From Sphingopyxis sp. YR583 (GTDB taxonomy: Bacteria > Pseudomonadota > Alphaproteobacteria > Sphingomonadales > Sphingomonadaceae), in NCBI RefSeq assembly GCF_900108295.1, contig NZ_FNWK01000005.1, forward strand, positions 1-64,000: a stretch of DNA of 64,000 bases. Reading direction: 5' to 3'. Numbering within the stretch: position 1 is the stretch's first letter; every line of letters begins with the position of its first letter. Made by a program: the position numbers and the translations under genes. Below the pieces are notes generated by a model. It was given only the letters and a program-made list of their open reading frames with translations, ran no database searches and was not told the origin of the DNA. Positions 43,836 through 52,960 of this stretch are shown here, piece after piece.

Positions 43836-44241
43836 GCATCTGCACGCCGATGGCGAAGAACCCGCGGTCACCCTCGACGCCTTCCTGTCGCAGTCGAACG
43901 CGACCGCAGTGCGGCTCGAACCCGACGAGGATGCGCGGGCGCTGATTCCGCACCTCGACCGGCTCGCGCTGATCGAAGTCGCCTTTCCCAAATTCCGCGA
44001 TGGCCGCGGCTATTCGTCGGCGCGTATCCTTCGCGAGGCGGGATATATCGGCGAACTGCGCGCGCAGGGCGACGTCCTCGTCGACCAGATTGCCTATATG
44101 AAGCGCTGCGGTTTCGACACCTTCGCGCCCGAAAAGGCGCTCAATCCGGCCGATGTCGAAGCGGCGCTGACGCGCTGGCCCGAACATTATCAGGGCGCCG
44201 CCGACGGTGCGGTGCCAATCTGGAAATTAAGGCATGGCTGA
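43828..44241 (+). CDS. DUF934 protein of the sulfate assimilation operon
   Basis: A 137-residue protein of the DUF934 family with its signature AFPKFRDGRGYSSARILREA and GELRAQGDVLVDQIAYMKRC. DUF934 genes lie between cysI and cysH in many proteobacteria. ATG 43828 is inside the end of cysI and the stop overlaps cysH by eight bases. The exact role is unknown; the context says sulfite reduction. Confidence 0.9.
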   Translation: MVEHLHADGEEPAVTLDAFLSQSNATAVRLEPDEDARALIPHLDRLALIEVAFPKFRDGRGYSSARILREAGYIGELRAQGDVLVDQIAYMKRCGFDTFAPEKALNPADVEAALTRWPEHYQGAADGAVPIWKLRHG

Positions 44242-45031
44242 TCTGAAGGCCTCTTCTTCGCGCGCGGACCGCACCCGCGACCGGATCGATGTCGCGCCGC
44301 GCTTCACGCAGGCCGATGTCATACGCCTCAACAACCTCTTTCGCGGTCAGGATGCCGCCGAGGTTGTCGCGAGCGTGATCGGCGCGGGGCTGCTCGGCGA
44401 GACCGCGATCGTATCCAGCTTCGGCGCCGAAAGCGCGGTGCTGCTGCACCTCGTCGCTCGCGCCGCGCCCGACATGCCGGTGCTGTTCCTCGACACTGGC
44501 AAGCATTTCCCCGAAACGCTCGCCTATCGCGATACGCTCGCCGCGAAGCTGAAGCTCAACATCGTCAACCTGACGCCCGATGCCGAAGACCTCGCGCAAA
44601 AGGACGCGACCGAATTGCGCTGGTCGTACGACCCCGATGGTTGCTGCGAAATCCGTAAGGTGAAGCCGCTCGAAAAGGCGCTTGCCGATTTCGACACCTC
44701 GATCACCGGGCGCAAGGGCTTCCAGTCGTCGACACGTCAGGGACTCGCCCGCTTCGAACTCGACGGCACGACCGGCCGCCTCAAATTCAACCCGCTCGCC
44801 AATTGGACACGCGAAGAACTCGACGCCTATTTTGCGGCGCACGACTTGCCGCGGCATCCGCTGGAGGCCGAAGGCTATCCATCGATCGGCTGTTCTCCAT
44901 GCACATCGAAGGTCAAGCCGGGCGAAGACCCGCGCTCGGGCCGCTGGCGCGGCTGGGACAAGACCGAATGCGGCATTCACGCCGAAGTGACGCCGCTGGG
45001 CGACGATCCGGCGAACGACCCGGCGTTCTAG
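44234..45031 (+). CDS. cysH: adenylyl-sulfate (APS) reductase, CysH family
   Basis: A 265-residue PAPS/APS reductase. The nucleotide pocket SSFGAESAVLLHL and VLFLDTGKHFPETL are followed by the [4Fe-4S] cysteines C137-C138 (DGCCEIRKV) and C220/C223 (IGCSPCTSK), then the catalytic Cys in KTECGIH (C246). The two cysteine pairs mark an APS-type enzyme that uses adenylyl sulfate directly. It reduces APS to sulfite with thioredoxin. It is the last gene of the operon and ends nine bases from the convergent dnaB. Confidence 0.93.
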   Translation: MADLKASSSRADRTRDRIDVAPRFTQADVIRLNNLFRGQDAAEVVASVIGAGLLGETAIVSSFGAESAVLLHLVARAAPDMPVLFLDTGKHFPETLAYRDTLAAKLKLNIVNLTPDAEDLAQKDATELRWSYDPDGCCEIRKVKPLEKALADFDTSITGRKGFQSSTRQGLARFELDGTTGRLKFNPLANWTREELDAYFAAHDLPRHPLEAEGYPSIGCSPCTSKVKPGEDPRSGRWRGWDKTECGIHAEVTPLGDDPANDPAF

Positions 45032-45040
45032 GCCGCGTCG

Positions 45041-46552
45041 TCACTCATAATCTTCGAATGCCTGACTGCCGTCCGCAAGGTCGCTGAATTTCGTCGTCTT
45101 CGCCTCGAAGTGCAGGCGCACCTTGCCGATCGAGCCATGGCGTGACTTTGCGATGATCACTTCCGCCAGGCCGAAGACTCGTTCCATCTCGGCCGCCCAT
45201 TCCTCGTGCTGCGCATGGATTTTGACATCGTCGCCCTCGATCGGGCGCTTTGGTTCGCGCGAACCGACATAATAATCCTCGCGAAACACGAAGATGACCA
45301 TATCGGCGTCCTGTTCGATCGATCCCGATTCACGCAGATCGGACAGCATCGGCCTTTTGTCTTCGCGGCTTTCAACCGCGCGGCTGAGCTGCGACAGCGC
45401 CATCACCGGAACATGAAGTTCCTTTGCCAGAGTCTTCAAACCGCGGGAAATTTCTGAAATTTCCTGCACGCGATTGTCGCCGCTTTTCGAAGTGCCCTGC
45501 AACAGCTGAAGATAGTCGACGATGATGAAGCCGATGCCGTGTCGGCGCTGCAGACGCCGCGCGCGGGTACGCAGGCCCGCGATCGTCAACCCCGGCGTGT
45601 CATCGATGAACAGCGGCAGCGTTTGAAGTTGCTGCGCCGCGCGGCTCAGTTGCTGAAACTGCTCCTTGCTGATCTTGCCCATGCGCAGCGCTTCACCCGA
45701 AACGCCCGATTGCTCGGCGAGCACGCGCGTCGCGAGCTGGTCGGCGGACATTTCGAGGCTGAAGAAGGCAACTTTCGCGCCCATATTCTTCTCGGGCGGA
45801 ATGCCGTCATCCTCGTCCCGCCGCCAGCGTTCAGCGGCGTTGTAGGCAATATTGGTGGCAAGCGAGGTCTTGCCCATACCCGGTCGGCCCGCGAGGATCA
45901 TCAAATCCGAATTGTGCATGCCGCCGATCTTGGCGTTCATGCTCGCGATGCCGGTCGTGATACCCGACAGATGACCGCCCGAATTAAGCGCGCGCTCGGC
46001 CGCCTGCAGCGCCGTCAGGCTGGCCTGATTGAAGCTTTTGACCGACCCCATCTCGGCCTCACCGCCCGCGACGCGATAGAGCGCGGTTTCAGCCTCTTCG
46101 ATCTGTGCCTGCGGATCGACGCGTTCGCTGGTGTCGAGCGCATTGTCGACCAGCGTGCGCCCAACCCCGGCCAGTTCGCGTAGCAGCGCCAGGTCGAAAA
46201 TCTGCCGCGCAAAATCGCGCGCGCCGATCAGCCCTGCGCCGCTGCCGGTGAGCTGCGCCAGATAGCCGACCCCGCCGACCGCCTTCATCGCTTCATCGGC
46301 CTCGAAATAGGGTTTCAGCGTCACGGGGGTCGCGATGCTGTTGCGCTCGATCAGCGCCATCGTCTGCTGAAAGATGCGGCCGTGCAGCGGTTCGAAGAAA
46401 TGGTCGGGCGTCAGTGCGACGGGCAGATCCTCGACGACTCGGTTGTCGATCAGGATCGCTCCGAGAAACGCGGCCTCGGCCTCGATATTACGCGGCATCT
46501 GGCGCTCGTCGCCAGTGGGGACGGCGGTCGGGATAAGGGCTAGTTCGGGCAT
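45041..46552 (-). CDS. dnaB: replicative DNA helicase
   Basis: A 503-residue DnaB. The N-terminal primase-binding domain starts MPRNIEAEAAFLGAILIDNR, the RecA-like core has Walker A GRPGMGKTSLA, Walker B GFIIVDYLQLL, the arginine-finger region and the C-terminal DLRESGSIEQDADMVIFVFR. It is the hexameric helicase at the replication fork. The start is placed at ATG 46552 (PELALIPTAV follows); ATG 46564 or TTG 46588 would add four or twelve residues, and no binding site decides. Divergent to the UPF0262 gene. Confidence 0.95.
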   Translation of the reverse strand: MPELALIPTAVPTGDERQMPRNIEAEAAFLGAILIDNRVVEDLPVALTPDHFFEPLHGRIFQQTMALIERNSIATPVTLKPYFEADEAMKAVGGVGYLAQLTGSGAGLIGARDFARQIFDLALLRELAGVGRTLVDNALDTSERVDPQAQIEEAETALYRVAGGEAEMGSVKSFNQASLTALQAAERALNSGGHLSGITTGIASMNAKIGGMHNSDLMILAGRPGMGKTSLATNIAYNAAERWRRDEDDGIPPEKNMGAKVAFFSLEMSADQLATRVLAEQSGVSGEALRMGKISKEQFQQLSRAAQQLQTLPLFIDDTPGLTIAGLRTRARRLQRRHGIGFIIVDYLQLLQGTSKSGDNRVQEISEISRGLKTLAKELHVPVMALSQLSRAVESREDKRPMLSDLRESGSIEQDADMVIFVFREDYYVGSREPKRPIEGDDVKIHAQHEEWAAEMERVFGLAEVIIAKSRHGSIGKVRLHFEAKTTKFSDLADGSQAFEDYE

Positions 46553-46722
46553 TGATGTCTTCATGCTCCGATCGCTCGGCAGGTGCAACGGGCTTGGATA
46601 TGCTGATCGGCAGCGTCGGGGGTGCTTCTGGGGATAAGTCTCTAATCCCGGTGGTCGAGCGGCGAGAGGGCCGCGTCAGCCCTCTTGCCCTTCGCCCCCG
46701 TCCAAGTAGAAGCACGGACAGC

Positions 46723-47220
46723 ATGGCCGACGCAGACCCCTCGAAACAACGGATCATTTCGATCGAACTCGACGAGGGTTCGATCGTCTGGCGCAATCCC
46801 GACGTCGAGCAGGAGCGCCGCGTCGCGATCTTCGATCTGATCGAGGACAATAAATTCGTTCCGCAGCGGGGGCATGCCGATGGCTATGCCGGCCCGTACC
46901 GTTTGATGCTGCGCGTCGAGGACGGGCGGTTGATCTTTGAAATCAGCCGCGAAGACGGCACACCGCTCGAGGCGATCATCCTTGGCCTCGGCCGTTTCCG
47001 TCGCCCGATCCGTGACTATTTCGCGATCTGCGACTCATATTATCAGGCGATCAAGACCTCGACCGCGCAGCAGATCGAAACCGTCGACATGGCGCGCCGC
47101 GGGCTGCACAATGAAGCGGCAGAGATGCTGATGGACCGGCTCGACGGCAAGATCGCAGTCGATTTCGCTACCGCGCGACGACTGTTCACGCTGATCTGCG
47201 TGCTCCACATCAAGGGCTGA
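46723..47220 (+). CDS. UPF0262 family protein
   Basis: A 165-residue protein with the UPF0262 signature: ISIELDEGSIVWRNPDVEQE, RLMLRVEDGRLIFEI, LGRFRRPIRDYFAICDSYY and ARRGLHNEAAEMLMDRL. The family is alphaproteobacterial and uncharacterised. It starts the cluster UPF0262, GH25-like, cdd. The frame back to 46552 overlaps dnaB and is not kept. The next gene begins three bases after its stop. Confidence 0.88.
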   Translation: MADADPSKQRIISIELDEGSIVWRNPDVEQERRVAIFDLIEDNKFVPQRGHADGYAGPYRLMLRVEDGRLIFEISREDGTPLEAIILGLGRFRRPIRDYFAICDSYYQAIKTSTAQQIETVDMARRGLHNEAAEMLMDRLDGKIAVDFATARRLFTLICVLHIKG

Positions 47221-47222
47221 CG

Positions 47223-47978
47223 ATGGCATCGGGGGCAATCAGAAGCAGGAAACCGGGGAAAGCCGGCGGCGACTGGGGCGCGGCGATTACGCGCACCTTG
47301 CGCAAGATCGGCGCCGCCATCGTGCTGCTGCTGCTCACCGCGGGCCTTGCATTATGGTGGGCCGCCCGCTGGATTCCCGACCGCGCCCTCTATCCGACGC
47401 AGGGTGTCACGATCGATGCGGACAATGGCGATGTGCATTGGGGCTCGATCAAGGCGGCGGGCGCCGATTTCGCTTATATTATGGGCACCGACGGCTCTTC
47501 GGCGGTCGATCCCCAATTCGCGCGCAATATGGCGGCCGCACGCGAGGCCGGCGTGCAGGCGGGCGCGATCCACCGTTATAGCCTCTGCCAGCTCGCGACC
47601 GATCAGGCCGCGAACTTCATCCGCCATGTTCCCCGCCGCGCCGACGCGCTGCCCGCCGTGGTCTGGCTCGATTACGACGATCGCTGCCCCGACCGCCCGA
47701 CGCGCGCGCTTTTGCTCTCCGAACTCGCAACCTTTCTGGCACAGATCGAGGCGCATATGGGCAAGCAGAGCGTGATCGCGCCCGGCCCGGCGTTCGAGAG
47801 TGATTACAAGGTAACCCAGGGAATCGCGCGCACGACCTGGCTGCGCCGCGACTTTTTCGAACCCGATTATGGCGCGCACCCTTGGACGATGTGGCAAGCC
47901 AATAACTATGTGCGCCTGTCGGGCGCCGAGGGCACCGTCGGCTGGAACGCGCTGCGCCCGCAAGGAGAGATGCGATGA
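47223..47978 (+). CDS. GH25-like (lysozyme family) protein with altered active site
   Basis: A 251-residue protein: membrane anchor at residues about 31-49 (AAIVLLLLTAGLALWWAARW), then a GH25-type barrel from about 60 (GVTIDADNGDVHWGSIKAAG; FAYIMGTDGSS; EAGVQAGAIHRYSLC). In GH25 muramidases the catalytic pair reads like DVE; here the strand reads VVWLDYDDRCP, with Asp where Glu is expected. It may be inactive or work differently. Its stop overlaps cdd by ATGA, so it is translated with cytidine deaminase. Confidence 0.75.
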   Translation: MASGAIRSRKPGKAGGDWGAAITRTLRKIGAAIVLLLLTAGLALWWAARWIPDRALYPTQGVTIDADNGDVHWGSIKAAGADFAYIMGTDGSSAVDPQFARNMAAAREAGVQAGAIHRYSLCQLATDQAANFIRHVPRRADALPAVVWLDYDDRCPDRPTRALLLSELATFLAQIEAHMGKQSVIAPGPAFESDYKVTQGIARTTWLRRDFFEPDYGAHPWTMWQANNYVRLSGAEGTVGWNALRPQGEMR

Positions 47979-48424
47979 CCGATACACGTGATGCCTTGAT
48001 CGACGCTGCTCGCGACGCGGCGGGTCGTGCCTATGCACCCTACTCAGGCTTCCATGTCGGCGCCGCGCTGCTCCTGAAAAATGGCGACGTCGTTACCGGC
48101 GCCAATGTCGAAAATGCGAGCTATGGCCTTACCCTCTGCGCCGAGACCGCCGCAGTTGCGAAAATCGCGAACGAGGGCTGGATCGGCGAGCTTGCCGAGG
48201 TCGCCATCGTCGGCGGGCGCCCCGACGGCGAGGCGCTGCTCGGCTCTGACCCGGTCAACCCCTGCGGCCGTTGCCGCCAGATCCTCAACGAGGCCGCCGA
48301 GCGGTCGCAGACCGACATTCTCGTCCATTGCGCCTCGGGCGACGGCAGCGCGGTGAAGACCTATAAGCTCAGCGAACTGCTCCCCGCGGCCTTCGGGCCC
48401 AAGGACCTCGGCCTCATCGACTGA
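47975..48424 (+). CDS. cdd: cytidine deaminase
   Basis: A 149-residue zinc deaminase (homotetramer type). Motifs: [18 protein letters not shown] gives C55 and Glu57, and NPCGRCRQ gives C97 and C100 as zinc ligands. It deaminates cytidine and deoxycytidine to uridine forms in pyrimidine salvage. ATG overlaps the GH25-like stop. The dcd gene follows after 38 bases, so the end of this operon handles dC/dU nucleotides. Confidence 0.93.
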   Translation: MTDTRDALIDAARDAAGRAYAPYSGFHVGAALLLKNGDVVTGANVENASYGLTLCAETAAVAKIANEGWIGELAEVAIVGGRPDGEALLGSDPVNPCGRCRQILNEAAERSQTDILVHCASGDGSAVKTYKLSELLPAAFGPKDLGLID

Positions 48425-48462
48425 CCGCTTGCGCAACACCCACAGGACCGACAAGAGACACC

Positions 48463-49017
48463 ATGGCTATTCTTTCCGATCGCTGGATTCGCGAAGCCGC
48501 CCAGACGCAGGGCATGATCGAACCGTTCGTGGAGGCACAGCGCCGCGACGGCTGTATCAGCTATGGCCTGTCCTCCTACGGCTATGACGCCCGCGTCGCG
48601 CCCGAATTCAAGATTTTCACCAACGTCGATTCGACGATCGTCGATCCCAAGGATTTCGATCCGAAGAATTTCGTCGACCGCGAAACCGATGTCTGCATCA
48701 TCCCGCCGAACAGCTTCGCGCTTGCGCGCACGGTCGAATATTTCCGTATTCCGCGCGACGTGCTCGTCATCTGCCTCGGCAAATCGACCTACGCCCGTTG
48801 CGGCATCATCGTGAACGTCACGCCGCTCGAACCCGGCTGGGAAGGTCATGTGACGCTCGAATTTTCGAACACGACACCCCTGCCCGCCAAAATCTATGCC
48901 AATGAGGGCGCCTGCCAGTTCCTGTTCCTGCAGGGCAACGAGCCGTGCGAGACGAGCTACGCCGACCGCGCGGGCAAATATATGGGCCAGAAGGGCGTCA
49001 CCCTGCCCAAGCTTTAA
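48463..49017 (+). CDS. dcd: dCTP deaminase
   Basis: A 184-residue dCTP deaminase, the normal length. Recognisable parts are [38 protein letters not shown] with the catalytic Glu region ([20 protein letters not shown]) and the C-terminal [12 protein letters not shown]. It converts dCTP to dUTP, feeding dTMP synthesis. AAGAGA precedes the ATG. The upstream neighbour cdd shares the deamination theme. Confidence 0.94.
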   Translation: MAILSDRWIREAAQTQGMIEPFVEAQRRDGCISYGLSSYGYDARVAPEFKIFTNVDSTIVDPKDFDPKNFVDRETDVCIIPPNSFALARTVEYFRIPRDVLVICLGKSTYARCGIIVNVTPLEPGWEGHVTLEFSNTTPLPAKIYANEGACQFLFLQGNEPCETSYADRAGKYMGQKGVTLPKL

Positions 49018-49099
49018 GGCGGCCACGCCGCGCAGGCATGGCCCACACCGAGATGTCGGGTTCAGACGAGCGGGCAGCATGACACTTATGTGACACGAA

Positions 49100-49117
49100 A
49101 TGTCACAAACACGTCAC
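49100..49117 (+). promoter_or_regulatory. Pho box upstream of pstS
   Basis: The heptamers ATGTCAC and ACGTCAC lie 11 bases apart, the spacing of PhoB half-sites (two 7-mers with 4-base gaps). A weaker word TGTGACA lies one further turn upstream. The site is about 80 bases before the pstS start. PhoB binding is inferred from pattern and context. Confidence 0.7.
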
Positions 49118-49198
49118 ACAACTCCCTCATTGGCGGCTCAGCGAGTCGCCGCGGGGGTGGCGGCTTGGTTCGGTAACGACCCCCGACAGGATTACCCG

Positions 49199-50248
49199 AT
49201 GTTCCAGAAATTTGCCCTTGTTGCTGGCGCTGCGACGTGCGCGCTCGCGCTTTCCGCGTGCCAGGATCAGGCATCTTCGGGCGGCGGCGCGCGCGATTAT
49301 ATCAGCGCGGTCGGCTCTTCGACCGTCTATCCCTTTGCCACCGCGGTCGGCGAAAAGTTCGCCGAAGCGACGGGCAACAAGACGCCGAAGATCGACAGCA
49401 CGGGCACCGGCGGCGGCTTTGAACGTTTCTGCAGCGGCGTCGGCGGCGACACGCCCGACATCGCGAACGCCTCGCGTCGCATCAAGAAGAAGGAATATGA
49501 CACCTGCGTCAAAAATGGCGTGAAGGACATCGTCGAAGTCCAGATCGGCATTGACGGCATCGCGCTGGGCGAAGCGCAGCGTGGCCCGGGCTTCAAGCTC
49601 TCCGAAGAAGATGTCTACAAGGCGCTGGCGGCGAACCCCTATGGCAAGCCGAACACCGCCAAGACCTGGAAGGACGTGAACCCGGCCCTCCCCGCCGTGG
49701 CGATCTCGGTCTTCGGCCCGCCGTCGACCAGCGGTACCTATGATGCGTTCAAGGAACTGATCCTTGGCAAGGGTTGCGATGCCAATGCCGAGATGAAGGC
49801 GCTGAAGGACAGCGACAAGGAAAAGCACGAAGCGACCTGCACCACGCTGCGCGGCGCGCCCTATTATGTCGAGCAGGGCGAGAATGATAACCTCATTATC
49901 TCGAAGCTCGACAAGAACCCGACCAGCCTCGGCATCTTCGGCTTCAGCTATCTCGATGCGAACAAGGACAAGATCAAGGCGGTTCCGGTGCAGGGCGTTT
50001 CGCCCACCTATGCCGCGATCGCCGACGGCAGCTACCCCGGCTCGCGTCCGCTGTTCATCTATATCAAGAAGGCGCACGTCGGCGTCGTCCCGGGCCTCGC
50101 CGAATATGTCGCCGAGTTCCTGAAGGGCGCGGGTGACGGCGGCTATCTGAACGCCAAGGGCCTGATCGTGTCGCCGAAAGCGATTGCCGACATCGCGGCG
50201 TCGAACGGCAAGGCGATGACCGCGCTGAACGGCGCCGAACTCAAATAA
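49199..50248 (+). CDS. pstS: phosphate ABC transporter substrate-binding protein
   Basis: A 349-residue lipoprotein or periplasmic protein: signal MFQKFALVAGAATCALALSAC with lipobox LSAC, then the PstS fold (AVGSSTVYPFATAVGEKFAE; IDSTGTGGGFERFCSG; VFGPPSTSGTYDAFKEL). The SSTVYP and TGGGFERF loops bind phosphate. It delivers phosphate to PstCA. ATG 49199 is used; the frame from 49100 starts inside the Pho box. A GC-rich hairpin follows before pstC. Confidence 0.93.
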   Translation: MFQKFALVAGAATCALALSACQDQASSGGGARDYISAVGSSTVYPFATAVGEKFAEATGNKTPKIDSTGTGGGFERFCSGVGGDTPDIANASRRIKKKEYDTCVKNGVKDIVEVQIGIDGIALGEAQRGPGFKLSEEDVYKALAANPYGKPNTAKTWKDVNPALPAVAISVFGPPSTSGTYDAFKELILGKGCDANAEMKALKDSDKEKHEATCTTLRGAPYYVEQGENDNLIISKLDKNPTSLGIFGFSYLDANKDKIKAVPVQGVSPTYAAIADGSYPGSRPLFIYIKKAHVGVVPGLAEYVAEFLKGAGDGGYLNAKGLIVSPKAIADIAASNGKAMTALNGAELK

Positions 50249-50261
50249 GTTTCCTCCCGCT

Positions 50262-50302
50262 GGTGGCCGGGCGGGCTCGCCCGGTCCGGCCGCCGCCTTT
50301 TT
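50262..50302 (+). terminator. hairpin with T-run between pstS and pstC
   Basis: CCGGGCG and CGCCCGG pair around GGCT, with GGTGGCC/GGCCGCC-like outer pairing, and five T follow at 50298-50302. It probably ends part of the transcripts so that pstS exceeds the membrane genes. Confidence 0.65.
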
Positions 50303-50329
50303 GATTTTTCTGAGGACGGAAATAGCGAC

Positions 50330-51706
50330 GTGACCTTCAACGCCGCCGCCCTTCTGCTTTTGATCGCGGGTCTCGCGCTGATCGGCTGGCTCGCCGGTCG
50401 CGCGCGGTCAAACCTGCTGGCCGGCCGCGCCGGTGAAAAGCTCCATTCGCGCCCGCAATATCATGGTTGGTACGTCGCGCTGTGGCTCTTCGCCCCCGCC
50501 GCGCTGTTCCTGGCCGTCTGGTCGTCGGTCTCGCCCGCGCTGGTCACCAATCAGGTGCTCGCGACCGAGGCGGCGCAAGGTCTCCCCTCTTTCGGCTTCG
50601 AGCGCGGCGCGATCCTGTCGGACGCGCGCAGCGTCGCCGAGGGCAAGCAGGCCGCGGTGCGCTTGCCCGCCGCGGCGCCGCTGGTGAAGCCCTATGCCGA
50701 CGCCAGCCACAAATATGCGTGGATCGGCATCGCCGCGATGCTCGCGCTGGCGCTCGCGGGCGGACTCTACGCCTTCACGCGGATCAAGCCCGATTTCCGA
50801 GCGCGCACGCGGGTCGAAAAGATCGTGATGCTGTTCCTGCTGCTCGCGTCGCTCGTCGCGATCCTCACGACATTCGGCATCGTGCTGTCGCTGCTCTTTG
50901 AATCGATCCGCTTCTTCCGTCTCGTCTCGCCGGCCGAACTGCTGTTCGGGACCGAATGGGCTCCGACCAGCGGCGCGCCGCAGCCCGACACCTTCGGCGG
51001 CATTCCGCTGTTCTGGGGCACGATCCTGATCGGCGCGATCATCGCGATGATCGTCGCGATCCCGATCGGGATGATGACCGCGGTCTACCTCACCCAATAT
51101 GCCGCGCCGACGGTGCGCAAATGGGTGAAGCCGCTGCTCGAAATCCTCGCGGGCGTGCCCACGGTCGTCTACGGCTATTTCGCCGCGCTGACGGTGGCCC
51201 CGGCGCTGCGCGAATTCGCGGTGATGCTGGGTATTCCCAACGCCTCGACCGAAAGCGCGCTCGCCGCGGGTATCGTGATGGGCGTGATGATCATCCCCTT
51301 CGTCTCCTCGATGGCCGACGACAGCATCAACGCGGTGCCGCAGGCGATGCGCGACGGATCGCTCGCATTGGGCGCGACGCCGAACGAGACGATCCGCCAG
51401 GTGCTGATCCCCGCCGCGCTTCCCGGCGTGATGGGCGGCATATTGCTCGCGGTCAGCCGCGCGATCGGCGAGACGATGATCGTCGTCATGGCCGCCGGCC
51501 TGTCGGCGAACATGACCGCCAACCCCTTTGCCAGCGTCACCACGGTGACCGCGCAGATCGTAAAACTGCTCACCGGCGACCAGGAGTTCGACAGCGCGAA
51601 AACGCTGGCGGCCTTCGCGCTCGGCCTCGTCCTCTTCATCGTTACGCTGCTGCTCAACATCGTCGCGCTGCGCATCGTCAAAAAGTATCGTGAAGCTTAT
51701 GAATAG
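50330..51706 (+). CDS. pstC: phosphate ABC transporter permease
   Basis: A 458-residue inner-membrane protein, longer than the roughly 320-residue E. coli PstC. An N-terminal extension of about 160 residues carries three helices (AAALLLLIAGLALIGWL; YHGWYVALWLFAPAALFL; YAWIGIAAMLALALAGGLY). The permease core then shows GTILIGAIIAMIVAIPIGMM and the EAA-type loop DGSLALGATPNETIRQVLIP. GTG start at 50330. The long form is usual in sphingomonads. Pairs with PstA. Confidence 0.92.
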   Translation: MTFNAAALLLLIAGLALIGWLAGRARSNLLAGRAGEKLHSRPQYHGWYVALWLFAPAALFLAVWSSVSPALVTNQVLATEAAQGLPSFGFERGAILSDARSVAEGKQAAVRLPAAAPLVKPYADASHKYAWIGIAAMLALALAGGLYAFTRIKPDFRARTRVEKIVMLFLLLASLVAILTTFGIVLSLLFESIRFFRLVSPAELLFGTEWAPTSGAPQPDTFGGIPLFWGTILIGAIIAMIVAIPIGMMTAVYLTQYAAPTVRKWVKPLLEILAGVPTVVYGYFAALTVAPALREFAVMLGIPNASTESALAAGIVMGVMIIPFVSSMADDSINAVPQAMRDGSLALGATPNETIRQVLIPAALPGVMGGILLAVSRAIGETMIVVMAAGLSANMTANPFASVTTVTAQIVKLLTGDQEFDSAKTLAAFALGLVLFIVTLLLNIVALRIVKKYREAYE

Positions 51707-52955
51707 GCAGACCGCCCCCACCGACTGGAAAGGCTCCGTGATGCAGACGCGCATCGCGAAGCGCTACGCCGCCGAACGCCGCTTCAAGCTGATGGGGCTG
51801 GGCGCGGTGCTGCTCTCGGGCGCTTTCCTCGCTTTCCTGCTGTTCGTGATGGTCGGCAACGGCGCACGCGGCTTCATGTATACGCATGTCGAAGTGCCAG
51901 TCGATTTCAAGGCGATGCCGCTGACGATTGACAAGGCGCGCCTCGGCGATGCCGACGCCGATCAGGTCATCGCGAATGCCGGCCTCTCCGACATCGTTGC
52001 CTTTGCCGCCGACGAGGCGCTGGGCACCGACGGATCGAAGCTGATCAGCGAGAATGCGTGGAAGGAAGTGCGCAGCGCGATCAAGGACGATCCCGAATTG
52101 CTCAACGGCAAGACGGTGTTCGAGCTGCCCGCCTCGTCCGAAGTCGACATCACCGCCAAGGAAGGCGCCAAGGGCGCGCTCGGCGCAAAGGTCGACGCGC
52201 TGGAGAAGGACGGCAAGCTGTCGACCGGCATTCACTGGCCCTTCTTTAAGAACGCCGACGCCACCGACCCCGCGGTCGCGGGCATATGGGGCGCGCTCAA
52301 GGGATCGGTGCTGACGATCTTCATCGCCTTCCTCATCGCCTTCCCGACCGGCGTGCTCGCGGCGCTTTATCTGGAAGAATATGCGCCGAAGAACCGCTGG
52401 ACCGACCTCATTGAAGTGTCGATCAACAACCTCGCCGCAGTGCCCTCGATCATCTTCGGCCTGCTCGCGCTCGCGGTGTTCATCAACTGGTTCGGCCTCT
52501 GTCAGGCGAGCCCGCTCGTCGGCGGGCTGACCTTGGCGCTGATGACGATGCCGGTGATCGTGATCGCCAGCCGCAACGCGATCAAGTCGGTGCCGCCGTC
52601 GATCCGCGACGCGGCGCTCGGCGTCGGCGCCAGCCCGGTGCAGGTGGTGTTCCATCATGTCCTGCCGCTCGCCCTGCCCGGCATCCTGACCGGCACGATC
52701 ATCGGCATGGCGCGCGCGCTGGGTGAGACCGCGCCTTTGCTCCTCGTCGGCATGCGCGCGTTTATCGGCGACGTTCCGGGCGGCATCTGCTCGCCCTCGA
52801 CCGTGCTGCCGATGCAGATTTTCCTCTGGTCGGACGAAGTCGACCGGGGCTTTGTCGAGAAAACCTCCGCCGCGATCATCGTGCTGCTTATCGTGCTGCT
52901 GTCGATGAACGCCTTTGCGATCTATCTTCGCAACAAATTCGAAAAACGCTGGTGA
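51699..52955 (+). CDS. pstA: phosphate ABC transporter permease
   Basis: A 418-residue permease with an N-terminal helix ([20 protein letters not shown]), a periplasmic insertion of about 140 residues (about 55-190) and a permease core ([43 protein letters not shown] loop [20 protein letters not shown]). The insertion is long for PstA. ATG 51699 overlaps the pstC stop by eight bases; GTG 51690 is an alternative. Forms the channel with PstC. Confidence 0.92.
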   Translation: MNRQTAPTDWKGSVMQTRIAKRYAAERRFKLMGLGAVLLSGAFLAFLLFVMVGNGARGFMYTHVEVPVDFKAMPLTIDKARLGDADADQVIANAGLSDIVAFAADEALGTDGSKLISENAWKEVRSAIKDDPELLNGKTVFELPASSEVDITAKEGAKGALGAKVDALEKDGKLSTGIHWPFFKNADATDPAVAGIWGALKGSVLTIFIAFLIAFPTGVLAALYLEEYAPKNRWTDLIEVSINNLAAVPSIIFGLLALAVFINWFGLCQASPLVGGLTLALMTMPVIVIASRNAIKSVPPSIRDAALGVGASPVQVVFHHVLPLALPGILTGTIIGMARALGETAPLLLVGMRAFIGDVPGGICSPSTVLPMQIFLWSDEVDRGFVEKTSAAIIVLLIVLLSMNAFAIYLRNKFEKRW

Positions 52956-52960
52956 CCCCA

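Noticed and set aside
42111..43991. 626-residue minus-strand frame over cysI
   Set aside because: Antisense shadow of cysI, composed of Arg, Asp, Val and Ala repeats with no domain.
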